64,000 nucleotides of DNA from Phymorhynchus buccinoides (lineage: Eukaryota; Mollusca; Gastropoda; Neogastropoda; Raphitomidae): the NCBI GenBank assembly GCA_017654935.2, contig CM065704.1, positions 27,124,824-27,188,823 on the forward strand, in the 5' to 3' direction. Below are positions 19,490 through 29,809 of the stretch, piece by piece (within the stretch, counting starts at the first letter, position 1; each line of letters starts with the position of its first letter). Position numbers and translations under genes: made by a program. The notes beneath the pieces were generated by a model. That model was given only the letters and a program-made list of their open reading frames with translations. It made no database searches and was not told where the DNA came from.

Positions 19490-22400
19490 CCAGATGACAA
19501 ATGACAAATGATGACAAATGAATTATTTTAATGTCATCAGCAAGGTACATGCTATTTGACATGGGGGTACACAAAGTTGAAATAAAATAAAAAATTAAAA
19601 TAATAAAACAGATTTTTTGTAACAAACAAAACATAAAAAATAATTTCATTTTAATCAATAAGTCAAAGTTCATGCGACCAACAGTTCTTAAATTATTAGT
19701 CAAAGTATCAGAACACTACAAAATTTAACTAATGATATCAAGCTTCTTTTTTCGGATGTTATTAGCTTCAGCAACAAACATTGCCATAGAATTTAAATAA
19801 TCTATTCTGTTTGTTTTTAACAGAGCTGCTAGATCCTGTCTTTCTGCTAACGGTGATCTAAATACATTGCATTTATCCCACACAGCTTTATATGCTTCAC
19901 AATAAAAGAAAAAATGTTGTTCATCCTCTGTATCGTCTGAAAAACACATAGGACAATTCATATCAGGCAGTGTTTCAGTATTATACCAGCGCTGGCTAGC
20001 TTGGAGTCCAAGCGTTTTCGTTCTAAAACGAGCTAAAGAATCCCTGTACCATTTTCGTGTTATAACTAACAAATATTTTTCACACTGTAAATCACTATTA
20101 AACTGTAAAAACCATGCATACCTCTCACTCCCTTCTAGCCCAGAATGCCATATTTGTTGATAGGAAGAAATTTGTCGTTCTTTGAATTCACATATGAAAG
20201 ATTTATCGTTCCCAACTCCCTGGTTGTTCCAGACAAAGCCAAACCCACTTTCAAAAAGCAACTTCTTTACATGAGAAACCCAGTTATGTTTTCCACTTTC
20301 ATCTTGAATTACTAACATATTATACGCCTGTTTGTTGATTCTAGTTAACGGAAGTTTCATTAAACGAAGCCAGTACTTAATAGATTTTAGTTGTGTTCAT
20401 ATATGTAATGGATATGGTTTCTGCATACAACATTTTATTGAAACCATGTAAAGGGATATTAAGAAATCTTTTCATTGCTAATGTATGTACTTTTTCTATA
20501 TGGTCATTTTGCAATAATCCCCAAACGTCCGCCCCATAGGTCAACATTGATTCTATTTGGGAATCAAAACGTTTCCAAAAAATAGATATATCAATACATT
20601 TCAGTCTTTTTAATGATCTTAGAATATCAATCACGCCTCGTCTCCCTTTTCTGTACATTTCTTGCCAAGCTTTACTCATACTAAGCTTAATGGTAAATAT
20701 TAGTCCTAATATTAGTCCTGCACTTCTAAATTTCCATACCACCATTTCTCACGAGCTGTTAAATATCCCCCTTTTCTAAACACAATAATTTTAGTTTTTT
20801 CTAAATTGACAACTAATCTCAATATATCCGCTTCTTGTTTTAATGAGTTTAACTGATTTTGTAAGCCAATTGCAGTATCTGAAAGTAATATAACGTCATC
20901 TGCGAACAACAACAAGAATATTTCAGCTGCACCAGGCACTAATTGAATTCCGTGTCTACCTTTCTTATTTATTTCTAATGCCAATTCATTGATAAAAAAG
21001 GAGAATATTTGAGGGCAACCTTGCTTTACTCCTTGAGGGCAATTGAACAGGTCAGAATACAGATTCTTATCTCTAACGCATGCTAACACTGAATTATAAA
21101 TTGCTTTTAATGATCTATATAATTTACCTTGAATGCCTGTTTTTCTAAGAACATCCCATAAAATATTTCTGTTTACCGAGTCGAACGCTTTGCGAAAGTC
21201 AACAAATGCTATATAATTTTTTGTTTTGTTTTTTAGTAAATAGGTTTAAGCTAAGGCATAAAGAGTAAACATGTGATCGATGGTACTATAACCTTTTCTG
21301 AACCCTGCTTGTTCTTCTATGATTTTTTCCTCTTGATCAGCCCAGGCAGTTAATCTTTTGTTCAAAATGTATGTATAAATTTTACTCACTACACTAGTCA
21401 ATGTGATGCCTCGATAATTATCAGGGTTGTTCTTATTCCCTTTTCTTAAAATAGGAACCATTATAGATTTAGACCAGTCCTTTGGAAATATACCAGAGTC
21501 AAAAAGTTTATTAAGTATTATTACTAGGTAGTCTATAATGCCATCACTTGCAAATTTCAACATTTCACTGACAATTTTATCTGGACCTGCACTTTTCCCA
21601 CATTTCAAATTTTTAATGCATTTATTAATTTCCTCTTTAGTAATACAACCATCAAACATGGGCACGGAATCATCCACATTTTCTTCATAAAAAAGTATGT
21701 TATCACTATCATCATAATTATCACAATCATTAAACACGCTGACAAAGTGTTGGTGCCATTGTTGGATGGAAATATCATTGTATACTACTGCCTTTCTAGA
21801 AGTGCTCTTTATTGTTTTCCAAAATAACTTGGAATCTTTTGTTGAATTTTGTAACCTCTCAAACCTTATTTCATCAAAAATCCTCTTTTTTTCTCTTTTA
21901 AGGTCAGTATATTTGTTTCTTTCCTCTACATACCGCGCATGTTGTTGCTTTCTATAAACCTTGGACTTAGCTCTCTGATAACTCTTTAACAACCTTTCCA
22001 CTACTGTCCTTTGTTTCCTACAGTCCTTGTCAAACCATTCATTATGTGCTAACTGTTTACCTCCTACTTTTCTAACCAAACAGCCAGCAGCTGCATACAT
22101 TGCTTTAGTAAATATTTCTAATTAATTATCTATATCATTCTTAACTTCACTACATGCATGGCTAACTTCTTGTTTAAACTGTTCACAACGTGTTTTATCA
22201 ATAAAATTGTCTTTAAATTCATCAGACCATACCAGCTTCTCTTCCATTACATCAGCTGAACTGTCTTCTTTTTTCTTGTGCCATACAATCCCCTTCATAT
22301 TTCCATGTTAACTCTACAGGCAAGTGCCAAGAAAACACACAGTTACTGACAGACAAATCACAAAAGGGCAATAAATCCTCTGAGACAGCAAAATAATCAA

Positions 22401-22820
22401 TGACGCTACTGCCTTGAGGCGCCACAAAAGTACATTCATCATCAGCATCACTATTACAACACCCATTTATAAGTTTCAAATCAAATAGAAAACATAAATC
22501 GAGAAATGAAGTTCCAAATTTGTTAATTACATCATCTTTAGAAAAGCGAACATCAGCACAATCATCATCATCATCCTCTTCCAGTCCACACACATAATTT
22601 TCCATTCTTTCCATTCTTACTTACTCACACCCAGTTCTGGCATTGAAATCGCCGCACATCAATACACACACATCTTCTCTATCAAACTCAGGACAACACA
22701 GTAATTTTTCTTCTAAGATCTGCACCCCATCTTTTAGTTCTGTTTTGTTATAAACGGGTGAACCTTCTGGGGGGACATAACATGCTACAAGTATTAAGTG
22801 TTTGTCAATATCAGACAGAC
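19490..22820 (-). mobile_element. non-LTR retrotransposon, family L1a, with endonuclease (copy B)
   Basis: The most complete LINE copy here, about 3.3 kb. From 5' on the minus strand: a partial apurinic-type endonuclease (22820-22252) with GDFNAR near 22640, SVIDYF near 22395 and an SWHLPV motif in place of the usual SDH; reverse transcriptase (22100-21246) with SAGPDKI, NYRGITLTS and GFRKGYSTIDH; the FADDV box (about 20895); the thumb; and a C-terminal CPMC...H...C knuckle (about 19950). Multiple frameshifts and the missing N-terminus of the endonuclease show it is 5'-truncated and dead. The 3' end carries a TCATTTG-like tail. Exact 41-bp flanking repeats bound it. Confidence 0.88.
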
Positions 22821-22861
22821 GAGACAAAGACAGAGACAGACACAGAAACAGAGAGACATAA
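22821..22861. repeat. 41-bp direct repeat, right of LINE
   Basis: Exact repeat of 19449-19489. A long GA microsatellite begins immediately to its right. Confidence 0.8.

Positions 22862-22866
<5 letters not shown>

Positions 22867-22934
<68 letters not shown>
22867..22934. repeat. (GA)n microsatellite at LINE 5' side
   Basis: A nearly uninterrupted GA array of about 66 bases adjoins the LINE target duplication. Confidence 0.97.
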
Positions 22935-22935
<1 letters not shown>

Positions 22936-22938
<3 letters not shown>

Positions 22939-23182
22939 TTGATTGATTAGACAGCATTTTACATAGTCATTAGGATTCTCCCCTTTAGGGACAATGCTAT
23001 TGTCATTGTAAGAATTCTTCTTCTTCTTTTTCTTCTCCTTTTTGGGGGGTCCGATTTGTCTGAAATTTTGAAGACAGTTGCATCATCATGTGGTACTTAA
23101 AATTTGAACTATTAAATTCTTTCGCCAAATTTTCGGCAAAATAATGTCCGTAAAAGCGCGAAATCAGAATATGACTCGTAAA
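22936..23182. other. no gene seen
   Basis: Short unique stretch with a CTT-rich tract near 23010-23040. Confidence 0.4.
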
Positions 23183-24178
23183 TAAACTGGAGACAAAAAG
23201 TTAAGCAACCTTTAGCAAAGCAGGGCAAAATATTTCCCTAGGTGATTGGCGCAGCTTTCATTAATCAATATAACTTTATCATATTTACTTACCGACCTGC
23301 ATGCATAATTTATTTTTGTTTACATGCAAATTACGCTGTGGGTAACGCCCACACCAAAGATAGGGTACTATTTGTAAAAAGTCAAGATTGATGCACATGT
23401 TCAAGGCTGCAACCTCATCACATCAGAACCAGGAAAAAGTGATACAGAGGTGGCAGAGAGTGGGTTGTGTTCAGGCAAGGCAGTTATGGGACAACGCGAG
23501 AAAGTCAGTCAATGACACTGTGTGATACAGGCTCTTTCAAGTGCTCAACAGTCCAATACACAGCAAGCATAGAGCTGGCATTCCAAAACGCGAGCATTAT
23601 TGTCTGTAAAGAGTAGCCAGAACAATCTACAGGTCTCAAAGTGACTGAACGTTTAAGGGACATGCTGTAGAGAGCCATCCGGGTCAAATGACCACTCCAA
23701 GCAAGGTGGTTTAGCTCACAAATTCTGTACAAGAAGGATAGAACAATTTGGAGCAACACACACCCATTTGCTGTATATAAAATGGCGCCCAAAGGTGATT
23801 TATGTATGGGAAAGTTGCATTCGTTACTGACAGCAGATAATGCAACATAAGTGACACAATACGTGTAAAACTGAAAGCAAAGAGCTTGCATTACTTATTT
23901 TCAGTTTAAAAAATCGGCAACACATCTCTATTTTGTTCTCTGTGGGCTTCCAAAGTCAAAGTCAAATTGTGAAAATCAGTCACCTTTGCAGAACAAAATT
24001 CGTTACTTTGATTTGACATTGTGGGTACTTTTTGTATTCAACACATAACCAAGACTCGCTTTAGTGTAACTGAGAAAGAATGAAATGATTCTTTGAGTTC
24101 ATTTTTGTTTTATGAGTTATCAAACTTTTTGTTGTGGATTTTAAAGAGGGGTTGCTTAACGTTTTGGCACGTGTTTAT
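23183..24178. mobile_element. possible degenerate Tc1-like element or MITE
   Basis: The ends form an imperfect inverted repeat of about 28 bases: the left GACAAAAAGTTAAGCAACC at about 23191-23210, and the right reverse complement GCCAAAACGTTAAGCAACCC at about 24149-24168. This resembles Tc1 termini, as at 48618-49865. A minus-strand open frame at 23505-23891 shows no transposase motif I recognise. The boundaries are approximate. Confidence 0.4.
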
Positions 24179-24429
24179 ATCAAAACCATCAAAACAGAAT
24201 ACGTTCATATTTTCAATACTTACTTAGAAATCGATTTTCAACACGTCCAGTATACAATTTAACCGGAAGTATCATCCGGAAGTGCTCCAGCTAGGAACGT
24301 GCAGATTTCATTTGATTCACAGAATAGCCAAAACCGGAAGTGACGCCACAAAACTAACTACTGGATATTGTAGCCCTTATTCTGGCCCAGGTTGGAAAGG
24401 AGTTTAGTGATGATATGTTAAATAGCTTG

Positions 24430-24930
24430 GAAGTTATTAAAATTTATGTAAACTGGGTTGTGTCACTTTCACTTACTTCCTTTTATGGAATTTTTTTAAT
24501 TTTTCGTCTGATTTCGTTTAAATTTGCAGGACAGTTGAAAGACACTATTCTTATGCGAAATGTCCAATATTAAAGAGATTGGCCAAACGTTGGCCGAAAT
24601 ATGTCTAAAAATTGCCAAATTTGTCCAAATTTTAATCTTGAATAATTCGAAAACAGCTGCATGGAATACTTTCATACTTTCACTATTCATTAAAGAGTAA
24701 CAATTCAAAATTTCCTGTATAATTTTGAACCGGTAGTCCCAACCGGAAATAGGGATGAAAATGGCCAGATTTGGCCAAGTTTTAATTTTGAATAATTTGC
24801 AAATGGCTGTGCAGAATGCATTCTTATTTTTAGTATTCATTAAAGAGTAACGTTGCAACATTTCCTGTGTAAATTTGAGCCAGAAGTACCGAGCGGAAGT
24901 GGGAGGGAAAGATTGATGGAGGGGAGAATC
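24430..24930. repeat. 150-bp tandem satellite
   Basis: At least two units with a 150-base period (ATTCATTAAAGAGTAAC at 24685 and again at 24835) and a more diverged unit before them. The units contain CCGGAAGT-like words and palindromic TTGGCCAA words. Because 150 is divisible by three, a minus-strand open frame (24861-24496) survives through the repeat with a 50-residue internal periodicity. I do not consider it a gene. Confidence 0.75.
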
Positions 24931-24984
24931 CTGTCATGTTTGCTCTGAAAGGCAAACATAAGCCCTCTAGCTTAAACTCTTGTT

Positions 24985-26082
24985 GGTTTGGGTGGGCAGC
25001 CAGACTTGCTTATTATCTTCCACAGAGCTTCACGACTGACTGTATCGAATGCTTTCGTAAGGTCGACGAAAGTGGTGTAGAGGTCGATGTTTTGTTCTTG
25101 ACACTTCTCCTGCAGCTGACGAGCACCAAACACCATTGTCAACTAGGTGTGGTCTTTAATTGATGTTTAAAATAGAATCTTTTCTTTTTACGTAGAAGAA
25201 AAAATAGTCACTAGTGACGACACGGACTTCTGAGTGACTCGAGGGTTTGTCGTCAGACAAGGCTGACACTAGGGCTAGCAGGTAACGTCCCACGGAGGAG
25301 CGGTGAGAAAAACACAATAATAACAATTGTCTGCAAGCAGATTTTTATTATGAACGGATCTTGATGAAAATAGAAACTAAATGTATGTAAGTAGTTTTTA
25401 GTTCGTTTGATTTAATTCTGAGCCACTGCGTTTGGTCTGTTTGTTTAGGTGAACCCTGACCCAGTCCAGTGTAACATAAGCTAGTCATGTGATTTTAAAT
25501 TGGTAAGAACAAAAATGGTTGTAATAATAGAATGACTGAAATGCAATGTTGTCTAAAATATGTGCTAAAAAAGAACTGGAACACATCTAAAAAGTGTATC
25601 GAACTATTCATGTAATAATTCGTTTAACTTGCTTAAAGAATTTGATGTTGTTTATCTTATTATTTGTTTATTTATTAAATATAAAGGAGGGAGTTTATTT
25701 CAGTTGTCTGTGTCATAAAAAGAATTGTGTGCGTGCGGAGTATGCTAGACTTAGCATCTTGACAACCACGTCTATTGTTCCTCGTTCCTATCTAAAGCCA
25801 CACTGGCTCTCTGGTAAGATGTCTTGTTTGAGGTGTTTGATGGAGTCGATTGGGCAGGACTTGGGCAAGGACTTTTCCAGGTATGCTCAACAGTGAGATG
25901 CCCATGTGGTTGTCACACACCTGTTTGTTGCCCTTCCTCTTGTACAGGTGTATAATGGTGGCATCTTTATAGTCCTGCGGAACTATTCCTTGCTGCCACA
26001 TGCTCCAGTACATCGCGGTCATTTTCTCATGTAGCTGTGGTCCAGCGAGTTTGTAGATTTCAGATGGTATAGCATCAGACCC
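24985..26082 (-). mobile_element. LINE reverse transcriptase fragment, family L3, interrupted
   Basis: The minus strand from 26082 gives the fingers of a reverse transcriptase (SEIYKLAGPQL, QQGIVPQDYKDATIIHLYKR, CDNHMGISLLS). After an interruption at about 25140-25748 the palm continues (ARQLQEKCQEQN, TTFVDLTKAFDTVSREALW) to about 24985. The intruding 608 bases contain no recognisable gene. At 26082 it abuts an oppositely oriented RTE-like element. Same family as 6360-6895. Confidence 0.75.
25140..25748. other. 608-bp insertion inside LINE, unclassified
   Basis: This splits the reverse transcriptase of the surrounding LINE between TIDVVV and ARQLQEK. TTGTCAA/TTGACA-like words lie at both edges, a possible short target duplication. 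No coding sequence or terminal repeat was recognised inside. Confidence 0.45.
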
Positions 26083-27262
26083 TCAAGACGAAGTACAACA
26101 GAACAAATATTCAATCTCAGAATAATCTGCGAGACATACCTTCAACACCAACAGCACCTATGTCACGTATTCGTGTTTTTCAAGAAGGTCTTTGATCGAG
26201 TCTGGCATGAAGCTTTGTGGACAACAATGAGAAAGTACAACATCAATGCCAACCTGATCACAGTGATAAAGAGCATCTACAACACAGCCACCAGCTCAGT
26301 CTTCTTCAATAACAATATCAGAGAATGGTTCTGGACAACGGTCGGAGTACGCCAGGGAAGCCTACTCTCCCCCACCCTCTTCAACATCTTCCTAGAGAGA
26401 ATCATGACTGACACATTGGAAGATCATGAAGGATCAGTCAGTATCGAGGACAGGACAATCACAAACTTACGTCTTGCCGATGACATTGACGGACTAGCCA
26501 GACAAGAACAGGAGCTAGTCAACTTGGTAGACCACCCTGAGAAGACCTCTTCAGCATACGGCATGGAGATAAGTGCAGAAAAAAACCCAACTGATGACCC
26601 GCAGCTCCATCGGCATCAATACCGACATAAGGGTCAATAATCAGCAGATTGAGACCATATGCAGCTTCAAATACCTAGGAGCAATTGGATAAGACAAAGG
26701 ATCCAAGCCTGAAGTACTCTCCAGGATAGCTCAGACCTTTGCTGCAATGACCAATCTCAAAACCATCTGGAAAGACAAGAACATCGCTGTCGGCTCAAAG
26801 ATCAGACTGATGTGCTCACTGGTCATTTCAATATTTTTATATGCATGCGAATCCTGGACCTTGACAGCAGACATCGAAAGAAGAAAAACAGCAGTAGAGG
26901 AGATACCTTTGAAAAATCCTCGGCATCTCCTACAAAGATCACATCACCAATGAAGAAGTAAAAAAAAACACCTGTAAATGCAATTGGACCATATGTTGAT
27001 CTAGTGACCCTAGTCAAAAGACGCAAGTTGAAATGGTATGGACATGTTGTTGCGCGTTCATCAGGCCTTGCCAAAGGAGGAAGAAGAAGACAGAAGAAGA
27101 GATGGGAAGACAATATCCGCGAGTGGGCAGGAGCTGAAAGACACACTAAGAAAAGCCGAAAACCGGGAAGAGTGGAAGAGATTGGTTGCAAAATCTTCAG
27201 AGGCGCCCCTACACTGGCTACAGTCATCCAGATTATGGGATTCGTGATTCGTCGTTCGTGAT
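26083..27262 (+). mobile_element. RTE-like non-LTR reverse transcriptase, 5'-truncated
   Basis: Translation begins abruptly inside the palm with RRSTTEQIFNLRIICE, then FKKVFDRVWHEALWTTMRKY, VGVRQGSLLSPTLFN and a catalytic LADDIDGLA (canonical FADD). The thumb follows, with the C-terminal RRKLKWYGHVVARSSGLAKG and RQKKRWEDNIREW. This matches RTE-type elements often deposited as craniofacial-development-protein-like. A frameshift near 26600 and others make it non-functional. The 3' end is about 27262. Confidence 0.85.
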
Positions 27263-27548
27263 TACCTGCCTTCACTAAGTGAACTAACGGCACAGACCAG
27301 TAGTTTTTTTAAACAAATAAATAGGGCAAATGGAGGGACCAGCCAGGTCTTTTGACTTAAATTTCATAAAACGTGTTTCGAATATGACCTGAAACCCATA
27401 TGTGCATGTGCGACTCTGCACCTCAGACTGGATCAAACTTACCAGGCCCTTAAAGAAGAGCAGGACATGATTCTGCCGCAGAAGATAATGCGGGTAGTCT
27501 TTTAAGTAATGCAGAGCCAGTGTGGGGTAGTATGACTATGTTACTCAC
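27263..27548 (-). other. receptor intron, no other feature
   Basis: Unique sequence between the RTE remnant and the CTLD exon. Nothing was recognised. Confidence 0.4.
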
Positions 27549-27631
27549 CAAACCAATCACGGAAATCGGAGAAAGTCAGCCTTGGGGGGTAAACAATCGT
27601 TTGGTCATCCCATAGAAACATCCGCTTGTAT
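27549..27631 (-). CDS. receptor exon: middle of C-type-lectin-like domain
   Basis: An 83-base exon too short for ordinary open-frame searches. The acceptor is TTCCATGTTGCAG (AG at 27633-27632) and the donor a strong G|GTGAGTAA at 27549/27548. It enters with one base of a split codon and reads YKRMFLWDDQTIVYPPR then LTFSDFRDWF plus G, a CTLD-like W-D-D and aromatic pattern. Its phase 1 exit fits the phase 1 entry of the 19409 (or 8398) exon, and the join reads DWFDGNVIRVSRSPYCGAM, continuing the CTLD to its final cysteines. It supplies the central part of the lectin-like fold; the preceding CTLD exon was not found. Only one copy exists in the window. Confidence 0.6.
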
Positions 27632-27654
27632 CTGCAACATGGAATCGGTGACGT

Positions 27655-27800
27655 ATCATCATTGTCTTCATTATCATCAACATCGTCATCTTCCTCTTCA
27701 TCATCATTTTAATCGTTGTCATGATTATTAACATTATCACCATCACCATCATTATCATCATTGCCGTCATCATCATCATCACCATCATCACAACAACAAT
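27655..27800. repeat. degenerate (TCA)n microsatellite
   Basis: TCATCAT-type triplets with interruptions. The minus-strand methionine-rich open frame here is a by-product. Confidence 0.9.
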
Positions 27801-28715
27801 AGCAATGACAACATAACCATCATAATTAATACATATTCACACAATTAAAACATTAACTGTCAATCCATTCACAACATATATCACTACATTCACAACTAAT
27901 CACGTCAAAGCATAACTACTACATGAATTAGTTCTTCTGCCCTGATGGCCGTTTTACACCCCATTTAAATAACGGTTAAAAACACACAATAAGCTACTCC
28001 ACTCAAATGGCTATCATGCATTTTTCACATCTTGAGATGAGTGCCATTTCCAAAACCCACATTAAGAATTTGACCCTTGTGTGGCACTAGAAAACTCACT
28101 GGCAGAAGGACTAATTCCTCCCGTTTTACTGAGGTGCAGGGCTAACGGTTAATTTAGGGTGCCTTGGAAAATAATAATTATATACAGTCTTCTTATTATT
28201 ATTATTCTGCGTTCCAGGGCCATAAAGTCACAATGGACATGTATGTGTCCGTTTTCCAGCTTTCACTGATGTCCTATCCGCATTCAGTCGACACATTCCG
28301 ATTTCGGAGGAGCTCAGAGGAGAAAACTATGTGGAAAATTGACACGAACCAGAAGGGTGTGTACAATGAAAATAAAGTAAACCCACTCTAGCTAACACCC
28401 CAACAACACAGACACATTGATTTCAAGTAGGCTTTTACAAAGCAATTTATTTCAAATCAAACCAATAATATTTCTTCCACACAATTAAACCGCCAAATAA
28501 ACAAACCCCAGGCGATTTAACACAATAAATAAACAATGTCCCGTTACAAATGTTATACACCAATAATGATGTCCCAATAATAATATAGTACAACCTCCAC
28601 TTAATAACTCATTCAAAAATAAATGTTGAAACTAAGAAAGGAAAACAACAGCTGAAGGCTTGCTAAATTATTATTTTTTAAACTGACTTCCCTCCCTTTA
28701 ACTTATGATATCAAT
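27801..28715. other. no gene seen
   Basis: AT-rich sequence. A plus-strand open frame at 28164-28391 has no recognisable domain. Confidence 0.45.
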
Positions 28716-28724
28716 ATCAAAACA

Positions 28725-29045
28725 GAATAGATGGCACAGGAATAGCTCAAGGCCAGATCACATACAATGGTGCCAAACTAATGCAGTGACCCACCTACCC
28801 AACTAAACCCCTGCCAACTATTATAATTACAATTAAATATATTTAGAAAGAACAGATGGTTGAAGTATAATTAAAGACCAGATCACACACAAAGTTGTTA
28901 AACAATAATGATCTGTCTTTCCAACGAAAACTCCCACCTACTATTATAATTACAATTAAATATATTTAGAAAGAACAGATGGGTTGAGTATAATTCAAGA
29001 CCAGATCACACACAAAGGTGTTAAGCAATAATGATCTGTCTATAC
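28725..29045. repeat. 123-bp satellite, about 2.6 units
   Basis: TATTATAATTACAATTAA recurs at 28819 and 28942, a 123-base period. AACAGATGG and CCAGATCACA words mark each unit. The first unit is the most diverged. The array stops about 265 bases before the N gap. Confidence 0.8.
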
Positions 29046-29309
29046 CCATCTGTTATACCCATTTTCCTTCATATGCTGTTTGTTATTAATATGTTATGAC
29101 ATTTTTTTTATCTGAAACCATTTTAGTTTGATTTCTTTAAGTTTCTTTACTTGTTTCATGACACTGCACCAATCAACGATAATTTCTAATTCTAACTTAT
29201 ACGTTTTTTTCACACTTATATCATATATCAATTCTTCTAACAGCAGATTGTAATAAACCATGCAACCCTTTGCTGTACTTTTAAAATCTTTAATGCCTTT
29301 GTTGTTGGG
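29046..29309. other. no gene seen, gap flank
   Basis: AT-rich sequence running into the assembly gap. Confidence 0.4.
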
Positions 29310-29809
29310 NNNNNNNNNNNNNNNNNNNNNNNNNNNNNNNNNNNNNNNNNNNNNNNNNNNNNNNNNNNNNNNNNNNNNNNNNNNNNNNNNNNNNNNNNNN
29401 NNNNNNNNNNNNNNNNNNNNNNNNNNNNNNNNNNNNNNNNNNNNNNNNNNNNNNNNNNNNNNNNNNNNNNNNNNNNNNNNNNNNNNNNNNNNNNNNNNNN
29501 NNNNNNNNNNNNNNNNNNNNNNNNNNNNNNNNNNNNNNNNNNNNNNNNNNNNNNNNNNNNNNNNNNNNNNNNNNNNNNNNNNNNNNNNNNNNNNNNNNNN
29601 NNNNNNNNNNNNNNNNNNNNNNNNNNNNNNNNNNNNNNNNNNNNNNNNNNNNNNNNNNNNNNNNNNNNNNNNNNNNNNNNNNNNNNNNNNNNNNNNNNNN
29701 NNNNNNNNNNNNNNNNNNNNNNNNNNNNNNNNNNNNNNNNNNNNNNNNNNNNNNNNNNNNNNNNNNNNNNNNNNNNNNNNNNNNNNNNNNNNNNNNNNNN
29801 NNNNNNNNN
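29310..29809. other. assembly gap (500 N)
   Basis: Second 500-N placeholder. The LINE begins immediately to its right, so part of that element may be hidden here. Confidence 0.98.

Larger units (their letters stand above)
11670..22180. repeat. 11-kb direct duplication, copy B
   Basis: Counterpart of 661-11169. The first 50 bases after the gap are less similar to copy A than everything that follows, which fits poor-quality contig-end sequence. Unique sequence then matches almost perfectly to about 19570, after which the LINE portion diverges. Confidence 0.95.
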
